Origin: Methanobacterium sp. UBA176 | Lineage (GTDB): Archaea; Methanobacteriota; Methanobacteria; Methanobacteriales; Methanobacteriaceae | Assembly: GCA_002505765.1 (NCBI GenBank) | Contig: DAVZ01000035.1 | Span: forward strand, 1-16,352 | Direction: 5' to 3' | Length of the DNA stretch: 16,352 bases | Shown here: piece after piece, positions 1 through 8,150 of the stretch | How positions within the stretch are numbered: position 1 is the stretch's first letter | How the letters are laid out: every line of letters starts with the position of its first letter | The notes under the pieces: generated by a model | The model's input: the letters and a program-made list of their open reading frames with translations, nothing else | What the model was told of the DNA's origin: nothing | Databases searched by the model: none | Made by a program: the position numbers and the translations under genes

Positions 1-127
1 CAAAATCTACTTAGCTATAAATAATCTATTCCAGTTTGATAATTATGAGAAAAATGTTTAGAATAAGTTTAAAAGTTATTTAAAGAATAAAATAAGTAAT
101 TTAAAACGAAAATTGGGTTTTTATTTG

Positions 128-400
128 TTATCTGTTCAGCTGTATTTCAATGGCTGAAACGTTACTGCTTGTCCCCTCTCTGTTTAATATCTCTTCAGTG
201 CTGATTTCAATGTTACCCAGTTCCACATCCTCAATGAACCTATTTTTTACAATTTCTGCAACGTCAACGGCCCGGCTGATGGCTCTTCCTCTGGCCTTTA
301 AAATTACTTCTGAAGTTCCACCGTTCATCTGGGTTACAACAGCTAAAACATAATTCATTACCGGCTTTGCTCCTATGTATACTACATTTTCTTCTGACAT
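128..400 (-). CDS. albA: Alba family DNA/RNA-binding chromatin protein
   Basis: This is a 90-residue protein starting MSEENVVYIGAKPVMNYVLA, which matches the Alba family in length and sequence. The N-terminal VYIGAKPVMNYV stretch carries the Lys that contacts nucleic acid in the family. RGRAISRAVDVAEIV and the charged beta-hairpin NRFIEDVELGNIEIS follow, and the protein ends in a short beta strand (SAIEIQLNR). Alba dimers coat double-stranded DNA and RNA in many archaea. The same frame stays open upstream to 460, but the start at 400 is chosen because GGAGGT lies at the right distance before it and the extra 20 residues are not Alba-like. A TATA-like stretch lies about 50 bases upstream. It is transcribed alone, and the downstream DNA is rich in T on the coding strand. 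Identification is firm. Confidence 0.93.
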   Translation of the reverse strand: MSEENVVYIGAKPVMNYVLAVVTQMNGGTSEVILKARGRAISRAVDVAEIVKNRFIEDVELGNIEISTEEILNREGTSSNVSAIEIQLNR

Positions 401-773
401 TCTATAAGACCTCCAAAATGCTATTAATACTATTATATTAGGATATGTTATTATATACAATTATGGGAATAATCTCGTATTCAGTGATATATCTTTTAAC
501 AAGAGCTTTGTCCCATTTTAAATCTAAATATTTAAAAATACAATATACCATTTAAAGGGATTAATAATGCCAAAATGATTAGCAGAATTTTATTTTTTCC
601 TAAATTTTTTAATTAAGAATTTATTGTTTTAGGAATTTATTAAGATTTTAACAACAATTTTTATCTGATTTTTTAAGCCTAACGCTTTATTGAGCAATTT
701 ATTTTCAGATATACTATTTAAATGCGTAAATGCCATCAAATAACCAGGGGAAGGTTGTTCAAATACTGCTGAA
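401..773. other. Non-coding AT-rich stretch between albA and the rhodanese remnant
   Basis: Apart from the ribosome site and probable promoter of albA (up to about 460), I see no convincing gene here. A minus-strand open frame runs through 629-895, but it is an out-of-frame reading of the rhodanese remnant plus AT-rich DNA. There is no clear hairpin or long repeat. Confidence 0.5.
449..460 (-). promoter_or_regulatory. Possible TATA box (box A) for albA
   Basis: On the minus strand this reads TTGTATATAATA, about 50 bases upstream of the Alba start codon. Archaeal TATA boxes sit about 25 bases before the transcript start, so this would give a leader of roughly 25 bases that still contains the GGAGGT ribosome site. 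The surrounding DNA is AT-rich, so the match is weak evidence by itself. Confidence 0.3.
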
Positions 774-1152
774 TCAGTAAATGAAAATATAAAAGTCGCT
801 ACAAAAATTATTTTTAAGGGTAGTTTTTTTCTCTTTCCAGGCTTCCAGACCACCTTCCAGGTTGTAAACGTTGATGAAACCCTCTTTTTCATCAAGTTTT
901 GTACTTTACATTCTCTAACTCCTGATTTGCAGTAGACAATGCATTTTTTGCTTTCAATCCAGTTTCATGTTCTATAAATCAGGGCCGGTGCAGTCAAGAT
1001 TCTCTTCACCTTTCATATGTTCTTTAGAAAAATCCCAGGGAGCTCTAACATCCAGAATAATGCAGCTGAAAATTATTTTTAGAGTTTTCTATTAATTTAA
1101 ACATATTTTCAGGAGTTATGGTTTCTTTAGATTGATTTTCTCCAGATTTCAT
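774..1152 (-). pseudogene. Rhodanese-like sulfurtransferase, broken by several frameshifts
   Basis: The minus strand encodes the parts of a single-domain rhodanese in the right order but in different frames. An ATG at 1152 gives MKSGENQSKETITPENMFKL. LDVRAPWDFSKEHMKGEENL follows in another frame and runs into a stop. IVYCKSGVRE then carries the active-site Cys loop (C-x4-R). GFINVYNLEGGLEAW is the characteristic end of the domain. At least three frame changes and an in-frame stop separate these blocks, so no full protein can be made. An intact homologue would be about 110 residues and would transfer sulfur or act as a thiol carrier in the cytoplasm. The family is clear; the exact 3' limit is approximate. 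Confidence 0.8.
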
Positions 1153-1250
1153 ATAAATCCCCAATGGATTTTAAAAGTTTTAAATTTATTGTAAACTATT
1201 TGACACAAAAGATCATGCTCATGTCATAAATAGTAAAATTCATGGAAGCG

Positions 1251-1457
1251 CTATTTTTTAATCCCGTCCTGCAGGTTGAGGCTGGAAATAAACAAATTAA
1301 TGATAATATCCTCTGAAATAAAGTTTTGTTCATTTGCAGAGACTTTTTCATCCATTACGTCAACTATATAATCTATGAGTCTCTTTATTGAATCTTCCCA
1401 TTCCTGGAATTCATTTGATTCCAGTATTTGATTGATTTCATCATTTGTAAATTCCAT
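1251..1457 (-). CDS. Small acidic helical protein, function unknown
   Basis: This 68-residue protein is rich in Glu, Asp, Ile and Asn (MEFTNDEINQILESNEFQEW at the start) and looks all-helical, with amphipathic segments and no membrane span or Cys. An AGGAG site sits about nine bases before the ATG, and the start is the first ATG of the frame, so the gene is likely real. It is flanked by two decayed genes, rhodanese and GYD, on the same strand. I do not recognise the family. Small acidic helical proteins like this can be antitoxins, inhibitors or adaptors, but nothing in the sequence decides that. Confidence 0.6.
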   Translation of the reverse strand: MEFTNDEINQILESNEFQEWEDSIKRLIDYIVDVMDEKVSANEQNFISEDIIINLFISSLNLQDGIKK

Positions 1458-1637
1458 GATATTTTTCTCCTAGGTTGCTGTAGTCCCTTAACCTTTTATC
1501 TTTTTTAAAATAATAAAATTAATTCTAATATAAGTTTAATTAACTTAAAGAAATTAATCAGGTTCTATTAAACCATTAACCGAATTAAATTAAGTTATAT
1601 TTGAAAATCAATATGATAATCGTTAAATTTCTGAAAT

Positions 1638-1911
1638 CATTTTACGCGAATTCTATGTCTCCATGCTTTAAGCGTTTTTGTGGATACACTCTGCCATTTG
1701 AATTTATTTTTATTAAAATTTTGGCCATTTTTTTATTCCCCTGCAAGTTCAACGATCGAAACTAAATCATATTCGCCAAAGGTGTAATAAAGACTTAAAC
1801 TTCCACCAAGTTATTCTATCGAACTTTTAAGAGCTTTAATCCTTTTTGAGGCTTCATCAAGGGTTTTTCTCCCTTGTTCTGTCCATTTCCCCAAAACAAA
1901 TATTTTAACAT
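1638..1911 (-). pseudogene. GYD-domain protein, interrupted
   Basis: The minus strand starts with a good ribosome site (GGGGGTGA) and an ATG at 1911 reading MLKYLF. After a frame change it continues WTEQGRKTLDEASKRIKALK, then an in-frame stop, then LGGSLSLYYTFGEYDLVSIV, another stop, and finally VSTKTLKAWR. This is the full course of a GYD-domain protein of about 90-95 residues: the W-T-x-Q-G-x-K opening, the Y-x-T-x-G-x-Y-D core that names the family, and the closing V-x-T-x-T-L-x-A. The function of GYD proteins is not well defined. At least one frameshift and two stop codons mean no normal protein is made. The intact ribosome site suggests recent decay or sequence error. Confidence 0.8.
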
Positions 1912-2304
1912 ATTTTCACCCCCTGTAGCGTGCTATTATATATTACAATATTATATTTTATAACTTGTAAATATTTTTGTAATTTATAAAAACTCAGATA
2001 AGTATTAATTTCAATTTATAAGACTATAGTAAACCATATTTTAAGAAAATGTATATATAAATAACAAATTTTCCAGAATTAACCCAAATATTTACCATTT
2101 AATTTTCTAATCACTCAGATATTTTCACCCTTCTAAACTTGGATCTTCAATTTTCTATTATCTATGAAAAAGAATTTACTCAATAAATTCCATAATTATA
2201 ATTTGGTTGAGGAAACTGAAGCCCGAAAAACTATGTTTTCCTGCCTTAAAATCATAGATTTTGAGGGTTTTCGAACTAAATTCTTTGAATTTGAGGTGAA
2301 TTAA
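1912..2304. other. Intergenic region between divergent genes
   Basis: This stretch lies between the minus-strand GYD remnant and the plus-strand tautomerase gene. It is very AT-rich, with several TATA-like runs around 1930-1990 that could have served the GYD gene. The last 15 bases contain GAGGTGAA, the ribosome site of the next gene. I see no RNA gene or coding region. Confidence 0.5.
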
Positions 2305-2505
2305 ATGCCTGTTGTACATGTAAACATGTGGAAAGGAATCAGTCAGGAAAAAATAGAATATATAATTGAGAATATTACCAGAGTCTTTGTGGATTTGGAT
2401 ATTCCTGCAGATGCTGTAAGCGTAATCGTACATGAAATTCCAAAGGAACATTGGGGTGAGGGTGGAGAGACCTGTGCAGTACGATTTAAAGATATAGAAC
2501 CATAA
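2305..2505 (+). CDS. 4-oxalocrotonate tautomerase-like protein
   Basis: The product is 66 residues, the usual length for this small tautomerase family. It begins MPVVHVNMWKG, so removal of Met exposes the N-terminal Pro that is the general base of 4-oxalocrotonate tautomerases. The KIEYIIENITRVFVDLDIP helix and the VSVIVHEIPKEHWGEGGE segment match the family pattern, including the E-I/V-P-K-E-x-W-G stretch near the active site. Homologues isomerise enol and keto acids and form hexamers from these short subunits. The physiological substrate in methanogens is not known. GAGGTGAA lies just before the ATG. The next gene, a universal stress protein, is on the same strand about 80 bases on. Confidence 0.88.
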   Translation: MPVVHVNMWKGISQEKIEYIIENITRVFVDLDIPADAVSVIVHEIPKEHWGEGGETCAVRFKDIEP

Positions 2506-2586
2506 AAACAGTGAAGAAGATTTTTCCAATATACGATATTAGGTACTAATTAATTTAGCTAATTAAACGTGTTATGAGGGATAAAC

Positions 2587-3033
2587 ATCTTTAAAAAGAT
2601 ATTATTACCAACTGACGGCTCTAAAAATGCAGAAAGAGCAGGAGCAATGGCAATAGAACTTGCTAATTTAAGTAATGCCGATATCTTTGTTTTATACGTT
2701 GTTGATACAAGTTATTTTGCATCACCCAGAATCGCAAATTACAGGGTAAATCTCTTTGATGAATTAATGGAAGAAGGGAAAAAGGTTGTTGAAGATTTTA
2801 GACAAAGATTAGAAGAAAGCCAATGCAAGGGGATATGTAAAAATGCAAACCTGATCTCCATGGTTAAAGAGGGAAAAACCTACAATGTCATACTGGAAAC
2901 CATGGATAAAGAAGGCATCGACCTGACAATTATTGGAGCTTCGGGCAGGCACGGTCTGGATAGATTATTACTTGGAAGCGTAACCGAAAGAGTGGTAAGA
3001 GAATCAAAACGCCCTGTTTTAATTGTGCCTTAA
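2587..3033 (+). CDS. Universal stress protein (UspA family), apparent ATC start
   Basis: This is a UspA-fold nucleotide-binding protein of about 148 residues. The N-terminus should read x-FKKILLPTDGSKNAERAGA, where the Asp and Ser of TDGS belong to the first strand and ATP pocket. The C-terminus shows the ATP-binding motif G-x2-G-x9-G-S as GASGRHGLDRLLLGS. It ends in VVRESKRPVLIVP, a typical family ending. The first ATG of the frame is at 2647, which would remove about 20 conserved residues. At 2577-2580 a GAGGG site precedes, with six bases between, the codon ATC at 2587, exactly where ATG is expected. I therefore place the true start at 2587 and treat ATC as a mutated or non-standard start or a base error. 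An in-frame TGA at 2575 rules out a longer form. It probably acts as a cytoplasmic ATP-dependent stress regulator. Confidence 0.8.
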   Translation: MFKKILLPTDGSKNAERAGAMAIELANLSNADIFVLYVVDTSYFASPRIANYRVNLFDELMEEGKKVVEDFRQRLEESQCKGICKNANLISMVKEGKTYNVILETMDKEGIDLTIIGASGRHGLDRLLLGSVTERVVRESKRPVLIVP

Positions 3034-3145
3034 ATTCTATTTTTTCGGAAAAGTCCTCAAAATCTTCGATTTTCAACTGCTCTAGCTGCGGGAAAAATGG
3101 AATCAATTGAATCAATAACGCAAAATCTAAATCTAATTCATAATA

Positions 3146-3472
3146 TCAGGCGATTACAGTTGCAAAATTAGTTTGGGTGGCTGGTAATTTAATATCGTTT
3201 ACAGTATCAACTTCAACTGGGTTTTCAATTTCTTTTAGGTGAAATATAAAATTAAACCATGCTTTTACACGGATTTTTTCTTCCCCTACCTCAATATTCA
3301 TTTTTATACCTATAGGTTGTTTTAATGAATATTTCTCTACTCCAAAGAATTTATGTGCGTCTAATATTTCTAAAGCTACAGGAATATTATTTTCATCAAA
3401 ATCAAGGATTATATTGCCCTTAATTTCTATTGATTCCTTATACTTATATTCATTTATGTTACGTAGATACAA
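3146..3472 (-). CDS. DUF2283-like small protein, 5' end uncertain
   Basis: From a TTG at 3472 the frame gives 108 residues. The opening belongs to a DUF2283-type domain: reading three codons further back gives KEYDTKTDTLYLRN, the usual Y-D-x-x-x-D-x-L-Y-L strand, followed by IILDFDENNIPVALEILDAH, the family's D-x-x-x-x-x-V-x-G/A-I-E-I-L-D-A core. A more divergent C-terminal part follows (KMNIEVGEEKIRVKAW). The TTG lies inside the conserved strand, so it is probably not the real start. The frame is open upstream to a TAA at 3535 without ATG, GTG or TTG. An ATT at 3502, or a lost start, are alternatives. The gene overlaps the tail of the frameshifted gene upstream. No function is established for the domain. 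Confidence 0.6.
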   Translation of the reverse strand: MYLRNINEYKYKESIEIKGNIILDFDENNIPVALEILDAHKFFGVEKYSLKQPIGIKMNIEVGEEKIRVKAWFNFIFHLKEIENPVEVDTVNDIKLPATQTNFATVIA

Positions 3473-3506
3473 TGTATCTGTTTTTGTATCATATTCCTTA
3501 ATTAAT

Positions 3507-3829
3507 TTAAGTTTTGGTGCAACCTTCTTTTGTTAATTGTTCATATTTTGTTACTGCCTCTATATTTTTTGTGGAATCATGAATTAAATCCACAACAATG
3601 ATTAAATCGTGTTCATTATTTCTTATAGTACTGTCAGGATGTTTATTGATAATTTAAAACGCATATCCCTTTGTATCACTACCTTTACTGGTCTTTGATT
3701 AAGTAAGCATATAAAAATCCATTTTTCATCATATCCTCTATCAAAGATACTATTGTAACAATGAGGCAAAATTTCTATTTGTTTTTTAGAAATATGGGAA
3801 AATAATTGAATAAAAGCATCTTCGTCCAT
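3507..3829 (-). pseudogene. Unknown gene split by a frameshift upstream of the DUF2283-like gene
   Basis: An ATG at 3829 opens a 68-codon frame (MDEDAFIQLFSHISKKQIEI, later RPVKVVIQRDMRFKL) that stops at 3623. A second minus-strand frame continues from about 3650 with KHPDSTIRNNEHDLIIVVDL and IEAVTKYEQLTKEGC, and stops at 3507. Both halves look protein-like and lie end to end, so I read them as one gene of about 105-110 residues with one indel around 3645-3660, where short T and A runs lie. It has no clear ribosome site. Its end overlaps the DUF2283-like frame, which suggests an original translationally coupled pair. I do not recognise the family. Confidence 0.5.
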
Positions 3830-3963
3830 AATTCAATGTTTATCACAGATTATTATTAAACATTGGTATTATTTTTGTTATTACAGGATTTATAGTGCTT
3901 TTTTTAGTTAGTGCTAAAAAATAAACTATTAAAAAGTATTTTAACAATCATAATTAGAATCTT

Positions 3964-4800
3964 TTAATCTGAAAATTTCTCAATAAACCACTCAATAAGC
4001 TCACTACCAATACTTATCTTTGAAGGCGGTGGCGGGATCTCCTCTGGAGCGAACCATTTCGCGTCTAAAATCTCCTCTCCGTCAACCTTTATCTCACCGC
4101 TTTCATATTCTGCCGTGAAACCGAGCATGAGGGAATGGGGAAAGGGCCAGGACTGACTGCCGAAATATTTAAAATTTTTAACATTAATACCCACTTCTTC
4201 TTGGGTTTCCCGCTCCACGGCCTCTTCGACTGTCTCACCAGGCTCAACAAATCCGGCGATAAGACTGTATCTGTCTTTAAGGCCATATGAGTGTTTGGCC
4301 ATTAGGAGCTTACCGTCTTTCACGATAGCGGTGATTACGGCTGGTGAGAGACATGGAAAGCTCATGTGCCCGCAGTTGGGGCACTTTTTGGCATTGTCAT
4401 ATTCCCATTTTTCTGTTGGGGTGCCGCATTTCCCACAGAACTGGTGATTTTTGTCCCAGTTGATGATCTGGATGGCCCGCCCCGCCAGAAGAAATATATC
4501 CTCATCCAGAACGTCGTAGAGTAGTTTTAAGTCCTCGAATGCCATGCCTTCCAGGGCGCTGGTTTCGGGCTTGACTTCGGCAACGTAACAGTCATGGCCG
4601 TCAAGTGTGCCGAGATAATGCTCTCTTATGGGAATAATTGAGAATTCTTTAAGGCTATTGGTAAAAGGGAGTTTTAAATCGTTTTTGGGGTTTATGAGCA
4701 ATTTAGCATCGTTGAAAATGAACCAGTAGGCAGGAATGTTACTTGCACATTTAGGTGTGACTGCAGGGATATACCTCTTGTAGATACTTTCTTTTGACAT
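3964..4800 (-). CDS. nudC: NADH pyrophosphatase / NAD-RNA decapping-type Nudix hydrolase
   Basis: The 278-residue protein has the complete NudC layout: an N-terminal domain (about 1-115), a zinc ribbon with Cys122, Cys125, Cys140 and Cys143 (FCGKCGTP and CPNCGHMSFPC), and a Nudix domain. The Nudix box G-x5-E-x7-R-E-U-x-E-E-x-G-U is intact at about 183-205 (GFVEPGETVEEAVERETQEE then VGI). The NudC-specific SQSWPFP signature follows at about 215-221. The family hydrolyses NAD(H) to NMN(H) and AMP and in bacteria removes NAD caps from RNA; the archaeal role is inferred. Length matches the family (about 260-280). The region looks richer in GC than its neighbours. The ATG at 4800 has no strong ribosome site. 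It is transcribed alone. Confidence 0.92.
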   Translation of the reverse strand: MSKESIYKRYIPAVTPKCASNIPAYWFIFNDAKLLINPKNDLKLPFTNSLKEFSIIPIREHYLGTLDGHDCYVAEVKPETSALEGMAFEDLKLLYDVLDEDIFLLAGRAIQIINWDKNHQFCGKCGTPTEKWEYDNAKKCPNCGHMSFPCLSPAVITAIVKDGKLLMAKHSYGLKDRYSLIAGFVEPGETVEEAVERETQEEVGINVKNFKYFGSQSWPFPHSLMLGFTAEYESGEIKVDGEEILDAKWFAPEEIPPPPSKISIGSELIEWFIEKFSD

Positions 4801-5176
4801 TAGTAATAGATAATTTAAGATGAGATAAATAATTATTCATGAAAAAATTCTAAAATTATAATCTGGTTTAGATTTTTGGGTAATAGTAGTTATTCTGGGT
4901 TTAGCATATCGAAAAGAAAATAAATTTTCTTTTTCATTTTTTATTTTGATTTTAATGGGTTTTAAAGGTAATAATTGCTACTAACTAATGCATATTCTGT
5001 TTATTTTAGTTACTTATTAATATTAGTGATAACCAATCAATAATTACAGGATAAATTGAATATATTCAGTGATATCAGATTTAAATGGATTATTGTCACA
5101 CTTTTCACTTCTTTAATGTGCACCATTAAATTGAATTCATATTAAACGTATTTTTCATCAATCGGGCATAAAGGAG
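4801..5176. other. Divergent intergenic region between nudC and the adhesin-like gene
   Basis: This is AT-rich DNA carrying the promoters of both flanking genes. The end has AAAGGAGGTGA, a near-perfect match to the anti-Shine-Dalgarno complement, which runs into the next gene. I could not single out a convincing TATA box, and I see no coding region or RNA gene. Confidence 0.45.
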
Positions 5177-5179
5177 GTG
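5171..5179 (+). promoter_or_regulatory. Strong Shine-Dalgarno site overlapping the annotated GTG start
   Basis: AAGGAGGTG is followed by AAAAAG and ATT. The nominal GTG start (5177) is part of the ribosome site itself, leaving no spacer. The codon at the usual distance is ATT at 5186, giving a product that begins IRKQEKTLLKK and keeps the whole signal peptide. No ATG lies nearby in frame. Confidence 0.6.
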
Positions 5180-7843
5180 AAAAAGATTAGAAAACAAGAG
5201 AAAACATTATTAAAAAAATTATTTTTCATATTAGGTATAACTCTTTTCCTTTTATTTACAGTTAGCTCTGTATCAGCAGCTAATTGGACTGTAAATCCTG
5301 GTGATTCAATTCAATCAGTTGTAAATGGAGCTGCTGCCAATGACAATATTACAGTAAATGACGATAATGGGAATCCCTATAATTATACTGAAAATGTGGT
5401 TGTAAACAAAAACCTAACCTTAAAAGCAAATGGAACGGTTGGTGTTAATGCTCAAAATCAGAATAATCCGGTTTTTAGAATAGATAACAGTGGAAGTGGT
5501 TCAACCATTCAAGGATTCAGTTTAAAGGGAGTAACCGCAACTAACCAGGCAGTTATTTATCTAAATAATGCGAATTACTGTACAATCACAGGGAACACCA
5601 TAATTGGGGATTATTATCCTGGAGCCCCTACGAATACCGTCAACTGGGGAGGAATCCTACTCTACAGTTCGGATTATAACCTGATATACAACAACACAGT
5701 TAATAACAACCTTTATAGCATAAGGCTGGATTATTATTCTAATTATAATCAGATCTACAATAATAACATTAACAACGGATATCATGGTATACGGATAACT
5801 GGTTCTTCCTCAAATAACGCTATTTACAGTAATAATATAATGGGAAACAATCAATATGGGATTTCGCAAACCAACACAGCCAATAATGGCAATACTGTTC
5901 ACTTTAATCGAATTGTTGGGAACGTTTTAAGAGGCATATTCAATGAAGGACCATCAATTGACGCTACAAACAACTGGTGGGGTTCTTCTGGACCAAGTAC
6001 TACCGGAACAGTAACTAGCAGTTCATATCTGGTCTTGATTATCCAGGCAAACCCTACAACAATTGGAGTTGGCTCTACATCAATTATAACTGCAGATCTA
6101 ACACGAAACAGCAATAATGAGGATACATCAACCCTGGGACACATCATTGATGGCACAATGGTCCGTATTACTACTGATTTAGGAACTGTGGGCAGTAACT
6201 CAATTGAGAAACCTACCACGAACGGAAAAGCCACTGCCACATTAACTGCAGATGAAGGAACCGGAACAGCACACGTATCAGCACAATTAGACGGTTACAC
6301 CACAACAACTACAGCAGATGTCACTATAAAGCCTTTAACAGTATATGTGAATGATGTAACAGGGAATGATGCTTATGATGGTGAAGCAGCCGTTTTTGAT
6401 GGTATTCATGGCCCTAAAAAAACTATACAGGCAGGAATAAACACAGTAGCTGATTCAGGAACAGTATACATTGCAGCAGGAACTTACAAAGGATCAGGAA
6501 ACATAAATTTAGATATTTACAAAAGTATCAATATTCAGGGATCAAGTAAAGAAAATACAATTATCGATGCAGAAAAACATAGCAACATATTTGACATATA
6601 TCCTGGCTCAACGATTACAATAAAAGACTTAACCATTAAAAATGGTTCTGAATATTGGGGCGGTGCTATAGGTAATGCAGCTAATTTAACCATAATTAAC
6701 TGTAATTTTGAAAATAACGATGCAGAAATTGGCGGTGCTATTTTTAATGTGGGTAACTTAACAATAGAAAATTGTAATTTCAGTAATAACAATGCTCAAG
6801 AAGAAGGAGGAGCTATATATAATGGGTATTTAGAAATGTTTCCAGGACAATTAGGCAGTTCAACTGTCTCAAATTGTGTTTTCACAGGTAACAAAGTAAA
6901 TAGTGGTTCTGGCGGCGCTATCTTTAATGAAGAAGGTACTTTAAATGTAGCAGGATCTATTTTCACAAATAACACTGCTCCCAATAACGCTGGAGGAATT
7001 GACAACAGTGGTACAGTTACTATCACAGGTTCTAAATTCAACCAAAACACCGCTTTCTCAGCAGGAGCCATATTCAATAGAATAGAGAGTACTTTAACAG
7101 TAAAATACAGCAATTTCATCAGTAATATAGCCATATATGAGGGCGGAGCAATTTTAAACATGGGTACTGCAACCTTTATAGGCAACAACTTTATCAACAA
7201 CACTGCAAATCTCTGGGCTGGCGCAATAAGTAACTACGGCACATTAACTGCAAATTTCAACCGCATCATCAATAATACCGCTCCACAGGCTTTTGACATC
7301 CATGCTGATGCGCAAAGAGGAACCGTTGACGCCAGATACAACTGGTGGGGTTCAAATAACGGACCTGGCCCTAGCAGTCTGGTGAATGTGAACCAGTACA
7401 CTCCATGGCTGGTAATGAGATACAGCGCTGATCCAACAACTATCCAGCAAGGTAAAACTTCTACTTTGACTGCTGATTTCAGATATGATTCAAACGGAAT
7501 ATTCCACGATCCAGCAAATGGACACTTACCAGACGGAACACCAGTGACCTTTACCACTAATTTAGGTAATGTAGGCAGTAAATCGATTGTTATCGGAACC
7601 TTAAATGGTATAGCTACAGCAATACTACGTGGTGATGAGGGCACTGGCAATGCATTGACTTCTGCAATGCTTGACGGCCAAACATTAACTGCAACTGTGG
7701 CTATTACACCAGTAGTTAATGCAGCCAGCGAAACTTCAGAAGAAGGAACAGTAGGAATGCAAAAAACAGGACTTCCGCTGCCATTGATGGTTTTAGCCGT
7801 TTTAATGGTTCTTGGGGGAGTTTTATCGCCGAAAAGGAAATAA
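5177..7843 (+). CDS. Large secreted adhesin-like protein with parallel beta-helix and Ig-like domains
   Basis: The product is 888 residues. A Sec signal peptide covers about 1-34 (KKLFFILGITLFLLF, then SVSA before the likely cut). Residues about 35-275 are a parallel beta-helix of the NosD type with many short N-rich turns (NYCTITGNTIIG, NYNQIYNNNINNG), ending in NNWWGSSGP. An invasin/Big-1-like Ig domain follows (about 285-385: ANPTTIGVGSTSIITADLT, then DEGTGTAHVSAQLDG). A second beta-helix (about 388-725) has repeated GGAI-N / NCNF-NN units like Pmp or pectate-lyase folds and ends in YNWWGSNNGP. A second Ig domain (about 745-850) precedes a C-terminal membrane helix and a PKRK stop-transfer tail. 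It should sit on the cell surface, anchored by its C-terminus. The family is common in Methanobacteriaceae; the ligand is unknown. The GTG at 5177 overlaps the Shine-Dalgarno site, so the true start is doubtful. Confidence 0.9.
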   Translation: MKKIRKQEKTLLKKLFFILGITLFLLFTVSSVSAANWTVNPGDSIQSVVNGAAANDNITVNDDNGNPYNYTENVVVNKNLTLKANGTVGVNAQNQNNPVFRIDNSGSGSTIQGFSLKGVTATNQAVIYLNNANYCTITGNTIIGDYYPGAPTNTVNWGGILLYSSDYNLIYNNTVNNNLYSIRLDYYSNYNQIYNNNINNGYHGIRITGSSSNNAIYSNNIMGNNQYGISQTNTANNGNTVHFNRIVGNVLRGIFNEGPSIDATNNWWGSSGPSTTGTVTSSSYLVLIIQANPTTIGVGSTSIITADLTRNSNNEDTSTLGHIIDGTMVRITTDLGTVGSNSIEKPTTNGKATATLTADEGTGTAHVSAQLDGYTTTTTADVTIKPLTVYVNDVTGNDAYDGEAAVFDGIHGPKKTIQAGINTVADSGTVYIAAGTYKGSGNINLDIYKSINIQGSSKENTIIDAEKHSNIFDIYPGSTITIKDLTIKNGSEYWGGAIGNAANLTIINCNFENNDAEIGGAIFNVGNLTIENCNFSNNNAQEEGGAIYNGYLEMFPGQLGSSTVSNCVFTGNKVNSGSGGAIFNEEGTLNVAGSIFTNNTAPNNAGGIDNSGTVTITGSKFNQNTAFSAGAIFNRIESTLTVKYSNFISNIAIYEGGAILNMGTATFIGNNFINNTANLWAGAISNYGTLTANFNRIINNTAPQAFDIHADAQRGTVDARYNWWGSNNGPGPSSLVNVNQYTPWLVMRYSADPTTIQQGKTSTLTADFRYDSNGIFHDPANGHLPDGTPVTFTTNLGNVGSKSIVIGTLNGIATAILRGDEGTGNALTSAMLDGQTLTATVAITPVVNAASETSEEGTVGMQKTGLPLPLMVLAVLMVLGGVLSPKRK

Positions 7844-7844
7844 T

Positions 7845-7875
7845 CTTTTTATTTCTTTTTTTATTTCTTATTTTA
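7845..7875 (+). terminator. Poly-T transcription end of the adhesin-like gene
   Basis: Right after the TAA the plus strand has four runs of T (TCTTTTTATTTC, TTTTTTTATTTC, TTATTTTA) within about 30 bases. Runs like this are how archaeal RNA polymerase commonly terminates, and no hairpin is needed. Confidence 0.6.
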
Positions 7876-8150
7876 AAATTAAACGAACAGCAAGCTGAAG
7901 GTTTCTTTTTCGGGTGCAACTGCTGGCTGGTATCTTTTGAGCTTTCTCTTTTGGAGCTGATGGTGGGGGGCGTTGGGTAAATAATTATTCATTAAAAATA
8001 ATAAATATTTTTGAATGTTTGATGTATAGAAATAGGATTTACTATGTATAATGACCCTATTAGTTATATGTGTTTATAAAACATTATTTTATTGGATTTT
8101 AAATCCGTATAATGTTCTAAATTGGAGTGACCTTGTTAATAGTTCATTAA
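7876..8150. other. Intergenic stretch with a short GC-rich patch
   Basis: Around 7901-7980 the sequence turns GC-richer (CTGCTGGCTGG, GGTGGGGGGCG) and shares TCTTTTTCGGGTG with 13670-13682. The remainder to 8150 is AT-rich and probably holds the promoter of the following cassette. I see no gene. Confidence 0.4.

Noticed and set aside
629..895. Minus-strand open frame of 88 codons
   Set aside because: It overlaps the end of the rhodanese remnant in a different frame; the rhodanese motifs fit the other frame, and the rest is AT-rich DNA.
2176..2529. Minus-strand open frame of 117 codons over the tautomerase gene
   Set aside because: It lies opposite a gene with clear family motifs and a good ribosome site; its own sequence is Phe/Tyr-rich and without a ribosome site.
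5899..7650. Several long minus-strand open frames within the adhesin-like gene
   Set aside because: They are antisense to repetitive coding DNA and their products are Pro/Ile/Val-rich with no motif; typical shadows.
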